Source of the DNA: Apoderus coryli
Lineage: Eukaryota > Arthropoda > Insecta > Coleoptera > Attelabidae
Direction: 5' to 3'
Length of the DNA: 64,000 nt
Assembly: GCA_911728435.2 (NCBI GenBank)
Contig: OU452204.1
Coordinates: 992,001 to 1,056,000, forward strand
The notes under the pieces were generated by a model, which saw nothing but the letters and a program-made list of their open reading frames with translations, was not told the DNA's origin and did no database searches. Positions within the stretch are counted from its first letter, which is position 1. The number at the start of each line of letters is the position of its first letter. This document shows positions 1 through 10,670 of the stretch, piece by piece. A program made the translations under genes and the position numbers.

Positions 1-1465
1 TTTAAAGGTTTTAGTTTAGGTAATTTAATTTTATCTGGAATATTTTTACAACACTCATATGGAATAATTACTGAATGAGGTTTATAAAGAAAATCAGAAT
101 TTTTAGTTTTACTTGCTTGAATTTTTGTTGTGCCCACAAAAGCATAACAATCTGGTTGTAGAGTTAAAATTGAATTAGTTTTAATTATTTCAGAATAAGC
201 TTCTTTTGTAACACATTTAATATTAACTGGAAGTTGTTCACTTACTGCAATTAACCATTTATTTGTTTCTAATAAATGAATTTTATATTCTTTAGCAAAA
301 ACAAAAGATATTTGACAAGTTTCTGGAAGTTTAACTAAACCTCTCAATAATTGAACTTCACATATAGCATTATTATCAATAGGATAATGATAAATATTTC
401 TACAAAGCATAGTTTTAAAATATAATTCTTTACATTTACTTAAATCATTTATAGGAATAAAAACATCATTTTCTTCACTTTTAGCTATATATTTTTGATT
501 TGTTGATAGAATGTGATGTAGACCAGTTCGATTATCATAAATAGGAATTGGGAATAATCGAAATATTGTATATAGTTCCGGGTCTACTAATGGTATTTCT
601 AGAATAAATATTATTTTTGAATCTGTTTGAAAAGCTTTTAATTCGATTATATTAAGATAAATTATTTTTTTGTAAGGATTGAGATATTGATTTTAAATTT
701 TCAATTAAGTCTTTTGGTGTTATAATTGATGTATGAATGATATTTAATCTAGCAAATGTTATTGAATTTAACATATCATTTAAAATATTTTCAATATATG
801 AATATGATTCTGTTAACTTCTGTGTAATTTCAATAACTTCTAATTTTGAATTAAACCATTTTAAATTATCTGAAATATCATAAATTGATTGCTCTATATT
901 TACGATATCTTCATTAAAAGTTTTCTCATCGACTTGTAATTTTCTTAGAGTTTCATTGAAGTTTTTTATTACTGAAGTAGTTACTGATATTTGTTCTTTA
1001 AATAGTTCTTCTAATTCATGTTCATCTCTATTTATTTTATTAATACAATTATTATAATATTCTCCATCGGAGGCATCAAGATTACCTGTTAAATATTTCC
1101 AAACTGAACCTGCTCCGTTTATAAGTCCTCTTTTATATCGATTATTAATATCAAAAGCTAATTCTTGAAATTTTGAGTTAATACTTTGAGATACCTGAGT
1201 TAATAAATCAATATGAGATTTTACTTCTGAAAGAAAACTCAACATTCTATCATTTACTGGATTTAAATAATTATACAGACTATTCAAAATATTATTATTA
1301 TTTTCAAACGCTACCTGTAATGCTTCAATATCATGATAAACTAACAATGTCCATTTGTCATTTGATACACGAAGATAATCACTTTCTTGATAATAAATAC
1401 CAACTGTATTCTGAATGGGTTTAAGTGAAAATTGTGTTCTAGCAACTGCACTTAGCAGTGCAAAC
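1..1465 (-). pseudogene. env: errantivirus env-like glycoprotein, frame broken, C-terminus off window
   Basis: The frame runs from a splice acceptor (AG at 1466-1467) to a stop at 652-654. The stretch coded at 652-1347 contains R-Y-K-R-G, a furin-like cleavage site, followed by a block with N-L-D-A-S-D-G-E-Y, characteristic of errantivirus Env proteins related to baculovirus F fusion proteins. There is no ATG at the start: the frame stays open from 1347 back to the acceptor, and its first residues after the acceptor are hydrophobic, as in a signal peptide. From about 660 down to base 1 a different frame is open without any stop and carries several cysteines, so the ectodomain continues out of frame; the change falls near a run of seven T at 665-671. 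The membrane anchor must lie off the left edge. Confidence 0.82.
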
Positions 1466-1468
1466 CTG
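1464..1468 (-). other. predicted splice acceptor of env subgenomic RNA
   Basis: On the minus strand a short AT-rich stretch ends in ACAG, and the exon that follows is in frame with env (one base carried over from an upstream exon). Errantiviruses are known to make env from a spliced RNA whose 5' exon lies near gag. The donor was not located. Confidence 0.5.
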
Positions 1469-1498
1469 TAATTAATAATATTTTATCAGAAAATCAAA

Positions 1499-4400
1499 TT
1501 ATTTCACTTCTTTTTCTTCAAATAGTTTTAAACGATCAAAATTTATTCGTGAAGTATTATCAGAAATAGGATTGTAAATTAATGCTGAATTGTTATCGAA
1601 TATTTTCAAAATATCAAAAGGACGATTAAATTTATTTGCTAATTTATTTTTTATTTGAGATTCCTTGACATATACTTTGTCTCCTACCTTAAAATTATCA
1701 TTAGATTTATTTATATTTTTATCAAAGTATTCCTTGGCTTTTTGTTTCCTAAGATTAGTTCTTTGCCTTGCCATATTATAAAAATGCTTAATCTTATTAT
1801 TTAAATCTAAAATATACTTAGAAATTAATTCTTTTTCATTATAAAGAGTTTCGGGTGGTCGTCCTGAAGTATGACCAAATATTAACTCATATGGAGTGAA
1901 TCCATGTGTTTGATTTACAGAATTATTATAACATATACAAGCGAAAGGTAAAATAGTTAATGGGTGATCATTAGGATTTTCTACTTTGTTTATTCTAATC
2001 ATTTCTAATAATGTTGCGTGAAACCTTTCAAGAGATCCATTTGATTGTGGATGAGCAACGCTAGAAAATGTTAATTTAATATCATATAATAAACATAAAT
2101 CATTAAATATTTTATTATTAAATTCTTTTCCTCCATCGCAATGTATTCTTAAGGGGGTACCGTAATGTTGGAAAAATATGAGTATAGTACTAGCAACTGA
2201 AATAGCTGATTTATTTTGTAAAGCATAAGCTTGTGTAAATTTTGTTAGTTCGTCTCTAATTGTTAAAACATAGTTTTTGGTTGGAACTTCTAAAATATCA
2301 ATATTAATTCTTTCAAAAGGAGTTTTCGGAGTTTCAGTAATAACCAGATGATTTTTTAAATTTTGCCTATAAATTTTAGTTTTATGACAAATTTCACATT
2401 TTTTAATAAACATTTCAACATCTTTAGTTAATCCATTCCAGTCATATTTTTCTTTAATTCTACGAATTGTTTCATTGATTCCTCTGTGTAGATTTGCTTT
2501 TCCTGAATGATAATTATCTATTATTACTTGAATTTCATCATTATCAGGAGTTATAATAATATTTTGACAAATTACTAACTTTAAATCTTTTTCTGCAAAA
2601 ATAAAAGAAAACATTTCCAATATTGGGAGTTCAATATTATTTTCAACATAATATGTTTTTGATTCATTTATATCATTAGAACATTTGTATAAAGTGACAA
2701 AAAGTCTTTCAACAGCTTCTTTAAAATGAAATGGTAGTGGAATAATAAAATAACTTCGTTTATTTACTGTTTTGCTTGAAAGAATATTTATTTTATCGTG
2801 ACGAAAATCTGCTTCTTCTTCAAAAATATCTTCTATTATTTTATTATGTAAATCTTGAAGACTATCTTGTTGAAAAAAGGTAATAATATTTTTATGATCT
2901 TTATCTAATAATTGTTTATTTGTAAATCTAATTTTCGTGTAGTCAATTAATGATTTAGTTTTGTATAATTCTATAAAACGATAAAATTCATTCGTAATTG
3001 TTTCTAATTCAATGTCATTAGAACTTGTGTCAGCTGTGGTTTCATTTTCATTTTCACTTTCAATTTCTACTGTATCATCTTGCTTTGATGTACCGGGTTG
3101 ATTAAGTTTATTATGAAAAATAACAGCATTTTTCAAATGATTAATTTTAATTCTAGAAAGAGCATCTGCATTCTTATTATTAATTTTACCAGGTTTATAG
3201 ATTATTTCATAATCGTATTCCTCTAACTTTAACCTCCATCTAGCTAATCTGCTACCGGGATCTTTGATTGAAAATAACCATGTCAATGGTCGATGATCGG
3301 TTACTAGTTTAAATTTTCTACCATAAAGATAAGGACGAAAGTTTTTAACTGACCAAACAATAGATAATAATTCTCTTTCAATAACACTATACTTAGTTTC
3401 TGCTTCACAAAGAGTTCTTGAAGCATAAGCAGTGGGAAGATCTCTACCAAAAGGACCTTGAGATAAAACTGAGCCAATTGCAAAAGCACTTGCATCTGTA
3501 GTTAAAATAAAAGGTGCTTCAAAATTAGGATATCTTAATATTGGATCTGAAGTTAAATAATTTTTAAGAAGATTGAATGCTTCTTGACATTCTTTATTAA
3601 ATATAAATGAAACATCTTTTTGTAAAAGTCTAGTTAATGGTTTCGAAGTTTTTGCAAAATCTGGTATGAACCGTCGATAATAACCTGCTAGTTCTAAGAA
3701 AGATTTTATATCCTTTGAATTTTTCGGAATAGGGAAATTCTTTAATGCAATAATTTTCTTTGGATCTGGTTTTACACCATCTTTAGTTACTAAATGACCT
3801 AAATAAGCTACTTCTTTTATGAGAAATTCACACTTATCAGGTTGTATTTTAAAATTTGCATTTTGTAATCTTTTAAAAACTTCTTTTAATCTTGCAATAT
3901 GTTCATGAATTGTAGGTGAATAAATTATTATATCGTCCATATAAACTAAACATTTTTCATTTTGGATTCCAACTAAAATATGATCCATAACTCTTTGAAA
4001 AGTTGATGGAGCATTTTTAAGACCAAATGGCATTCGCTTAAATTCGAAATGACCATTTTCAACTGAAAACGCAGTTTTAGAAATATCTGAAGTATCGATT
4101 TCTATTTGATGAAACCCTGAGGCTAAATCTAATGTTGTAAAATATTGACATCTGCCTAATTGATCAAGTAGATCATTGATATTTGGTAAAGGATATTTAT
4201 CATTTACGGTAACTTCATTTAATTTTCTATAATCAATTACTACTCTCCATTTTTGTTTTCCTGACGCATCTAATTTTTTAGGGACTACCCATACTGGAGA
4301 AGACCATGGAGATATTGAGGGTTGAATAATATTTTGATTTAACATTTTTGAAACCTGTTCCTTAACTTCCTGTTTATGTACTTGAGGATAACGATAACTT

Positions 4401-5011
4401 TTTGTATAAATTGGTTTAGCATTATTGGTATCAATTGTGTGTTTTATTTTATTTGTAAAAGTTAAATTATCTCCTTCAAAATAAAATAAATTTGGAAATT
4501 CTAAACAGAGATTTATTATTAATTCAGCTTCTTCCTCATTAAGATGTTCTAGACGTAGTTGAGATAAAATTAATTCTCTCCTATCTTCATTTTGATTTAT
4601 ATTAAAATTTAAAATTTGACTTGACTCTGTAGTTTCTAATTTTTCAAATTCAAATTCATTTTCAAAAATTTTAATTTCTTTTTCTGTATCATTCGCATTT
4701 AAAACACTTGTTAAAAATTCACCATTCTGATTAATTTTAACAATAGAATTTGGAATTAATAAATTATTTTCAATTTTCTTAGCTAACAAGACACACTCTG
4801 TATTGAAATATTTATTTGTTTTAAACTTACAAATCTTTTCTGTACGTCCTACTATATTTTGCTTATTAACGAAAATTTGATATTCCTCTTGGAATGTTTG
4901 AGGTCTATTACGAGTTATTGTACTGAACAATGGTACTGTTTTAAAATTAGTTATCAGCTGTTTATTTTTTATATCTATTTTACATTCGTAAAATTCTAAA
5001 AAGTCACACAT
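1499..5011 (-). CDS. pol: pol: protease C-terminal part, reverse transcriptase, RNase H, integrase
   Basis: Residues are counted from the ATG at 5009-5011, which is probably not the true start because the protease active site lies upstream in another frame. RT occupies about 200-420, with LDLASGF near 294-300 and the Y-M-D-D box at 357-360. RNase H has TTDAS at 504-508, ERELL near 545 and TDHRP near 571. Integrase has an HHCC zinc site (H835, H842, C872, C875) and a catalytic triad D905, D959, E995, i.e. exact DD35E spacing. The frame is unbroken for 1170 codons, so the polymerase part looks well preserved. The reading frame differs from gag, as expected when pol is reached by frameshifting. 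Confidence 0.95.
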   Translation of the reverse strand: MCDFLEFYECKIDIKNKQLITNFKTVPLFSTITRNRPQTFQEEYQIFVNKQNIVGRTEKICKFKTNKYFNTECVLLAKKIENNLLIPNSIVKINQNGEFLTSVLNANDTEKEIKIFENEFEFEKLETTESSQILNFNINQNEDRRELILSQLRLEHLNEEEAELIINLCLEFPNLFYFEGDNLTFTNKIKHTIDTNNAKPIYTKSYRYPQVHKQEVKEQVSKMLNQNIIQPSISPWSSPVWVVPKKLDASGKQKWRVVIDYRKLNEVTVNDKYPLPNINDLLDQLGRCQYFTTLDLASGFHQIEIDTSDISKTAFSVENGHFEFKRMPFGLKNAPSTFQRVMDHILVGIQNEKCLVYMDDIIIYSPTIHEHIARLKEVFKRLQNANFKIQPDKCEFLIKEVAYLGHLVTKDGVKPDPKKIIALKNFPIPKNSKDIKSFLELAGYYRRFIPDFAKTSKPLTRLLQKDVSFIFNKECQEAFNLLKNYLTSDPILRYPNFEAPFILTTDASAFAIGSVLSQGPFGRDLPTAYASRTLCEAETKYSVIERELLSIVWSVKNFRPYLYGRKFKLVTDHRPLTWLFSIKDPGSRLARWRLKLEEYDYEIIYKPGKINNKNADALSRIKINHLKNAVIFHNKLNQPGTSKQDDTVEIESENENETTADTSSNDIELETITNEFYRFIELYKTKSLIDYTKIRFTNKQLLDKDHKNIITFFQQDSLQDLHNKIIEDIFEEEADFRHDKINILSSKTVNKRSYFIIPLPFHFKEAVERLFVTLYKCSNDINESKTYYVENNIELPILEMFSFIFAEKDLKLVICQNIIITPDNDEIQVIIDNYHSGKANLHRGINETIRRIKEKYDWNGLTKDVEMFIKKCEICHKTKIYRQNLKNHLVITETPKTPFERINIDILEVPTKNYVLTIRDELTKFTQAYALQNKSAISVASTILIFFQHYGTPLRIHCDGGKEFNNKIFNDLCLLYDIKLTFSSVAHPQSNGSLERFHATLLEMIRINKVENPNDHPLTILPFACICYNNSVNQTHGFTPYELIFGHTSGRPPETLYNEKELISKYILDLNNKIKHFYNMARQRTNLRKQKAKEYFDKNINKSNDNFKVGDKVYVKESQIKNKLANKFNRPFDILKIFDNNSALIYNPISDNTSRINFDRLKLFEEKEVK

Positions 5012-5093
5012 GCTCCTGTGTCGATTAAATAATTATAAGTTTTTGTAATGTCTTTTATGTAATAATAAGTATTTGAAAGCGTATATAAAGTTA
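5012..5093 (-). pseudogene. protease N-terminal segment with D-T-G active site, out of frame with pol
   Basis: A frame overlapping the end of gag, different from both gag and the long pol frame, reads L-I-D-T-G-A with the aspartate codon at 5020-5022: the retroviral aspartic protease signature. It meets a stop shortly after, while the rest of the protease continues in the 1499-5011 frame. An overlap with gag in a shifted frame is normal for gag-pro frameshifting. A second shift just after the active site is not normal and looks like a small indel around 5005-5015. Confidence 0.7.
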
Positions 5094-6137
5094 CATGTGA
5101 TGGTTCCGCATTTGGATTGTTTCCGAGGCATTTAACCGAAAATTTTCATCTTCTTCATTTTCATCGTCATGATTATTTACAAGATGTGTTCGAGAAGAAC
5201 TTGGAATCGAATAATTATTGTTATTAAAATTTGGTCTAGAATTAATTGTATTTTGTGTTCTAAAATTTGAATTCTGTTGCTGTTGCTGATTTCTGAAATT
5301 AGTATTTTGTGATTGATTTCTAAAATTTGAGTTTTGTTGTTGCTGGATTCTGGGTTCAAATTGTTGTCTTGAATTAGGATTTTGGAAATTGTTAGAGTTA
5401 TTATTATATTGCCTTTTACGACATTCTTGAACAGTATGTCCAGGTTTTTTACAATAATTACAAGTTTTTACATTATTTGTGAAATTATTTGGTTTTCGTG
5501 ATTGTGTTTGAGTATTGTTGGTATTATTAAAACGTATGCGAGATTTTTGTTGTTCAAAATAAGATAATTGTAATTCCCTTTTTATTCTATTTGTTGCTTC
5601 TAGCATAGAAAGAGGATTATTTGCCCTAATAATGTGACTTATTTTAGGATCTAATCCTGTTAATAACGTATTAAGACACATTTCTTCAACTAAAGAAACT
5701 TGAGCATTCTTTTGTTCTCTTGGTAAATTTTGTTTGTTAATAGCTGCATGTAATTTTGATAAATGAGTTTGTAATCGAGAAACAAAATTTAATGCATTTT
5801 CATTAGAACTTTGCACTATTTTCTGCAAGTCTTGGATTAAAGATGTTAAGTCTCTTGGACCAGCAAAATGTACATTTAATAATTGTTGAATTTCTACCCA
5901 ATGATGTAAATCTCTAGAATTTATTAATTGAGCTGCTTTGCCTCTTAATTGGGTTTTAATTTTCATCGTAACTAACGGTATTTGGTTTTCTGTGCACATT
6001 TGAATTGCACAACTACAAGAATTGATGAACGTATTAAGAGCGATCTGGTCTCCCTCATATTCAGGAATTAATGAAAATATTTCTGAAAGCCTAAATGCTT
6101 CAATTTCACCTTCATTTGGATTTGTATTTTGAGCCAT
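5091..6137 (-). CDS. gag: gag capsid/nucleocapsid polyprotein
   Basis: 348 residues starting at a real ATG (6135-6137), about 560 bases downstream of the primer binding site. Residues 15-200 form a helical retrotransposon capsid-like region. A CCHC zinc knuckle follows: C226-x2-C229-x4-H234-x4-C239. The C-terminal 100 residues are very rich in asparagine and glutamine, with repeated NFRNQ/NSNFR-like units, plausibly a low-complexity RNA-binding tail. The stop at 5091-5093 overlaps the start of the protease frame. The frame is intact. Confidence 0.92.
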   Translation of the reverse strand: MAQNTNPNEGEIEAFRLSEIFSLIPEYEGDQIALNTFINSCSCAIQMCTENQIPLVTMKIKTQLRGKAAQLINSRDLHHWVEIQQLLNVHFAGPRDLTSLIQDLQKIVQSSNENALNFVSRLQTHLSKLHAAINKQNLPREQKNAQVSLVEEMCLNTLLTGLDPKISHIIRANNPLSMLEATNRIKRELQLSYFEQQKSRIRFNNTNNTQTQSRKPNNFTNNVKTCNYCKKPGHTVQECRKRQYNNNSNNFQNPNSRQQFEPRIQQQQNSNFRNQSQNTNFRNQQQQQNSNFRTQNTINSRPNFNNNNYSIPSSSRTHLVNNHDDENEEDENFRLNASETIQMRNHHM

Positions 6138-6700
6138 TGTAAATTAATTATTTTTCTTAATAATAAATGAAATAACAATCTTAATTATTACAAAAAATAT
6201 TTTTAAAATTACTCACATATAGAGTGTCACAAACATTTGATGTTGACTTTGTCTTGGATCGTTGTCTTCGTTTCTTGGAAACACGTTTTTTCTTTTGTTT
6301 GGCGGTCTGGAAATCTTGATTGTGATTGATTTTGGAAATCTTCTTTAGATTTTCCAATGAACTTCGGATTTTGAGCTACCACGAGCTTGGATTTGGAGCT
6401 TCAACGAGCTTTGAATTATGAGCTGCAACGAGCTTTGAATTATGAGCTTCAACGAGCTTTGAATTATGAATGAGCCTTAGGTCGAGCTTCTTGGAGCTGA
6501 CAAGTGGCTAATTCCACCGATATAGTGTCCTGATCTGAGCGGGGCGACTATACGATCTTGTACGGCGGCGACGAATGCAGGGTCCTGATCTGAGCGGGGC
6601 ACAAGCAAAAGTCCTGATCTGACAAGACCAATGGAGTTTCACTCACTTGTTTTTAATTGTTTTTATTTTAATTATTTTATTCGTGATCTCCTTTTTAGAT
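6138..6700 (-). repeat. retroelement 5' leader with two internal tandem repeats
   Basis: Untranslated leader between the primer binding site and gag. At 6375-6470 a unit of about 27 bases built around ACGAGCTTTGAATTATGAGC occurs three to four times. At 6525-6630 GTCCTGATCTGAGCGGGGC occurs twice, with a third shorter copy. Such leader repeats could serve in packaging, insulation or translation; the sequence does not say which. No open frame of note. Confidence 0.75.
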
Positions 6701-6718
6701 ATCCTACCGACTGCGCCA
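6701..6718 (-). other. primer binding site, tRNA-Ser
   Basis: The minus strand reads TGGCGCAGTCGGTAGGAT directly after the LTR. This is the complement of the CCA-tailed 3' end of an insect tRNA-Ser, the primer used by the 17.6/297/ZAM group of errantiviruses. All 18 bases match the tRNA 3' end as I know it. Confidence 0.88.
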
Positions 6719-7174
6719 ATTTGTTAGAATCTTAAGGTTGGAGATTGCTTTTTAAAAAATATACTTTATTAATTTAAACACATAAAACTTTATTTTTGAA
6801 CTTTGGTTGTTACAGAATAAATTACTACTAATTATTTTATGATTATCAAGATCGACTGAATCTCTAGACTGCCGGAATTATAATAAAAGAATCTCTCTTT
6901 ATCGAGACCGCCTGAATAATAATAATAGATTCTCCCTGATTTTATTTTCTTTATACTATTTATACTATTTTAAAGTGCTGAATCAGCTAGCTTCTAGAAT
7001 TTGTATTATTTATGAAAATCGTAGATTTTCATATAATTATTAAATTACAACAATATCAAATTACAACAATATCAAATTACAACAATATCAAATTACAATA
7101 ATTCGTGCTTAATTTGTAAATATTATTCTCTTTGAAGTGTCTTTGAAAACGAAAAACAAAGGGTTTAAATTACT
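6719..7174 (-). mobile_element. 5' LTR of the errantivirus-like element
   Basis: The 3' edge is fixed by the primer binding site. The 5' edge is inferred: the minus strand would begin AGTAATTT at 7174, matching the AGT start typical of errantivirus LTRs and giving about 456 bp. A 16-bp direct repeat (AAATTACAACAATATC on the plus strand) is present three times and then once degenerate at 7042-7099, in the part that would be U3, so it may be a promoter element. The partner LTR is off window, so identity cannot be checked. Confidence 0.65.
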
Positions 7175-8690
7175 GGGAAATTGCGTATTAAAATTAGGAA
7201 TATAATATGATAATTCAAAAATAAGACGTAATAGTATATATTGATCTAATATAACATATATGCAAACATTGGGTTCATAAAAGGAGAGGTTTTAGTTCAT
7301 GTGTTACCAGTTACGAATCACGTGAATCTTTCACCTACATGCTAGGTAAAATATTTACAACATATTATCACAATTAAATCTTACCATATACACCTTTTCA
7401 GCATACGAAGGCACTCCTCAAACTACCAGATAGATGTCTGAATCTCTAACCACCACTGAAAAGCATCTATACTCAATAAAAACTTTACAAGAACCATAAC
7501 AAGAATTTAATACCTATCGACTTTAAACTATTCTTACTCAATGGACATTAGATTTATTTCAATAACAATATCTAAGTGTTTTATTTCTTACTTTAGAGCA
7601 AACTTGAATCCATTTTTCAAGTTATACCTACTGTACCGAGGAAAAGCTATCTAATTAAATTTTCTATTATGAGGGCAACATCGGTAGGTAGGTACATTAT
7701 TATTATTACCTATTATTATTATTTAGATTTGCTTGAAACTAAATTAAACGCTACTTCAGGTGAACCTATTGGTTGTAGGTACCTATTTTCACATATTACT
7801 AGGTGCCGAATACCTACTTCTGTCTGTTTTTGTTCAAAAAGTAATTACAGACATCCTGGATGTACCAAAAACATTCAATGAAACAAAATAGGTACGTAAT
7901 TTTATTAAGTTTAAGTCTTTAAGTAAGTATAGCCATTATGTATATTCATATAAATAGCACAGAATAAGTAATATTCTGTGTAAATAGTAAGTAGTTAACT
8001 AACTAAAATTAAGTTACTATACTTATTTTTCGATAGAAAACCAGCTGCATATACTTATCTTGTTTTTATTTAAATACACAAAAATTATAAATCGTAAAAA
8101 CAACAAATCAATATAGACTTAACTACACTTTTTATTTTATACACCACGTATTATTATTATTAGCGGATGTTGGCCACCAAATTTCCATTTCCAAATTGAT
8201 TTCTGTCTCTTGCCTGTAGGTCCATATTTTGAATGCTTCAAGTTATTTCGTTTTTTTTTAAGTTACCGCCTAAGCGAGTACTAACTATTATTGGCCTCTT
8301 GCCCTTTCTCAGTAGGATACAGCCAGCACAGTTTATTTTTATCAAATATAGTTACAATGCATACTACTACTGTTTATTTTTAACCTCCAAGCCCCATAAT
8401 ATAACCTATTTAGAAGTGTCAACCAAACAAAAATAAGTGACACTAACTTCAGAAAAAAATTCTGCCAAATTATGACAAACCAACGAAGCCAAAATAGATA
8501 GACAGATAGTCCTAAAATTAACGTCCGCCGCTATTAACGTTAACGTTAATTTAACACCAACGATTTTCAAATAGACAGATGTGGTAGGTTCATAAATTGA
8601 TCATAATCATATTATTATAGGCAGCCATTTTTAGGCTAGCAGATTTAAAATACCTAACTAATATATATATAGGAGGTATTTAGTATAAAA
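7175..8690 (+). repeat. repeat module M, copy 1
   Basis: From about 7255 this sequence recurs at 23970-24600 (direct, truncated), 32565-33880 (direct) and 30090-28640 (inverted). Copies carry the same small frames (e.g. a 70-residue one at 7669-7881) but these match nothing I recognise and include TA-rich microsatellite, so I do not call them genes. This copy and the inverted one keep about 170 bp (near 7320-7465) that the other two lack, showing two sub-lineages. 7175-7255 is unassigned flank of the LTR element. Confidence 0.8.
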
Positions 8691-10410
8691 TTTTTTAAGG
8701 ACAAAAAAGTAAAATGTTCTTTAAAAGAGAAATTTTTAGCATAGGCTTTAGATTTATATACGGGGTGAGTCAAAAATGTATTTCATTATTTTGGACAAAA
8801 AAGTAATATTTTGAAGAATTTTTTGATTTCTTTAGATTTCAATTCAAGTTTTCTGTGAAAGTTTAACTATAAGCTCAAATTTATATACGGGGTGAATCAA
8901 AAATGTATTTCTTTATTTTGTTATGGTCAAAAAAGTTATATTTTGAATAATTTTTTGATTTCTTTAGATTTCAAATTAAGCTTTCTGTGAAAGTTAAACT
9001 ATAAGGTCAAATATATATACAGGGTGAATCACAAATGTATTTCTTTATTTTGTTATGGTCAAAAAAGTAATATTTTGAATAATATTTTGATTTCTTTAGA
9101 TTTCAAATTAAGTTTTCTGTGAAAGTTAAACTATAAGGTCAAATATATATACAGGGTGAATCAAAAATGTATTTCTTTATTTTGTTATGGTCAAAAAAGT
9201 TATATTTTGAATAATTTTTTGATTTCTTTAGATTTCAAATTAAGTTTTCTGTGAAAGTTAAACTATAAGCTCAAATTTATATAGGGGGTGAACCAAAAAT
9301 GTATTTCTTTAATTTGTTACGGTCAAAAAAGTAATATTTTGCATAATATTTTGATTTCTTTAGATTTGAAATTAAGTTTTCTGTGAAAGTTAAACTATAA
9401 GGTCAAATATATATACAGGGTGAATCAAAAATGTATTTCTTTATTTTGTTATGGTCAAAAAAGTTATATTTTGTATAATTTTTTGATTTCTTTAGATTTC
9501 AAATTAAGTTTTCTGTGAAAGTTAAACTATAAGCTCAAATTTATATACGGGGTGAACCAAAAATGTATTTCTTTAATTTGTTACGGTCAAAAAAGTAATA
9601 TTTTGCATAATATTTTGATTTCTTTAGATTTGAAATTAAGTTTTCTGTGAAAGTTAAACTATAAGGTCAAATATATATACAGGGTGCATCACAAATGTAT
9701 TTCTTTATTTTGTTATGGTCAAAAAAGTAATATTTTGAATAATATTTTGATTTCTTTAGATTTCAAATTAAGTTTTATGTGAAAGTTAAACTATAAGGTC
9801 AAATATGTATACAGGGTGAATCAAAAATGTATTTCTTTATTTTGTTATGGTCAAAAAATTTATATTTTGAATAATTTTTTGATTTCTTAAGATTTCAAAT
9901 TAAGTTTTCTGTGAAAGTTAAACTATAAGCTCAAATTTATATACGGGGTGAACCAAAAATGTATTTCTTTAATTTGTTACGGTCAAAAAAGTAATATTTT
10001 GCATAATATTTTGATTTCTTTAGATTTGAAATTAAGTTTTCTGTGAAAGTTAAACTATAAGGTCAAATATATATACAGGGTGAATCAAAAATGTATTTCT
10101 TTATTTTGTTAAGGTGAAATAGTAATATTTTGAATAATTTTTTGATTTCTTTAGATTTCAAATCAAGATTTTTTGAAAGTTAAACTATAAGCTCAAATTT
10201 ATATACAGGGTGAATCAAAAATGTATTTCTTTATTTTGTTAAGGTGAAATAGTAATATTTTGAATTATTTTTTGATTTCTTTGGGTTTCAATTCAAGATT
10301 TCTTTGAAAGTTAAACTATATGCTCCTAGAGGTTTTCTACGGGGTAACTCAAAAATGTTTCTATTTATTTTCAATAATAGATAGAAACATTTTCAGATTT
10401 TCAGCTCTGG
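8690..10410 (+). repeat. 130-bp tandem array 1, about 13 units
   Basis: Each unit contains TATATACAGGGTGAATCAAA or a close variant, then ATGTATTTCTTTATTTTG, then AAAGTTAAACTATAAGCTC. Period is 129-132 bp. Variant units (GGGGTGAACC with TTACGGTC) recur at 9284, 9546 and 9942, i.e. every two or three monomers, a higher-order pattern. The last unit (10320-10410) is a distinctive transition monomer ending CTCTGGCAATAC that also ends the other arrays. No coding potential. Confidence 0.9.
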
Positions 10411-10670
10411 CAATACTTTTTTTTAATTATTTTTTTGTAATTTTTTTTTTTATTTTTTTTTTTGAAAATTTTTATTTTTCGAAATTTTTTTTTTTGAAAT
10501 TTTTTTTTTTGAAATTTTTTTTTAAAAATTTTTTTTTTTTAATTTTTTTTTTCAAACTTTTTTTTTTTTTAATTTTTTTTTTTTAAATTTTTTTTTCTTT
10601 AATTTTTTTTTTTTGACACATTTCTTTTTCCTTGAAATTTTTTTTTTTTATTTTTTTTTTCATTTTTTTT
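10411..10670 (+). repeat. T-rich degenerate tract
   Basis: Runs of 8-14 T separated by AA, GAAA or CAAA, with a loose 15-17 bp period. A tract of the same kind sits between array and terminus at 21150-21429 and 34135-34320 and, inverted, at 27801-27980, so it is part of a conserved module rather than random low complexity. Confidence 0.85.

Larger units (their letters stand above)
1..7174 (-). mobile_element. errantivirus-like Ty3/gypsy LTR retrotransposon, 3' end off window
   Basis: Reading the minus strand from 7174 downward the order is 5' LTR, tRNA-Ser primer binding site, leader with repeats, gag, protease/RT/RNase H/integrase, and an env-like gene reached by splicing. This order, the env with a furin-like site, and the tRNA-Ser primer match the errantivirus group of Ty3/gypsy elements known from insects. 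The 3' part of env, the polypurine tract and the 3' LTR lie left of base 1. Two reading-frame breaks (protease, near 5005-5015; env, near 650-671) suggest that this copy is not autonomous, unless they are assembly errors. Confidence 0.93.

Noticed and set aside
7669..7881. 70-residue frame present in four module M copies
   Set aside because: Copies differ little because the modules are young; no domain, no splice context, and part of it is a TTA microsatellite.
8690..10410. CRISPR-like regular spacing
   Set aside because: Whole 130-bp units are conserved with no unique spacers, and the context is a eukaryotic transposon nest.
10320..10586. 88-residue phenylalanine-rich frame
   Set aside because: Translation of the transition monomer and T-rich tract; low complexity.
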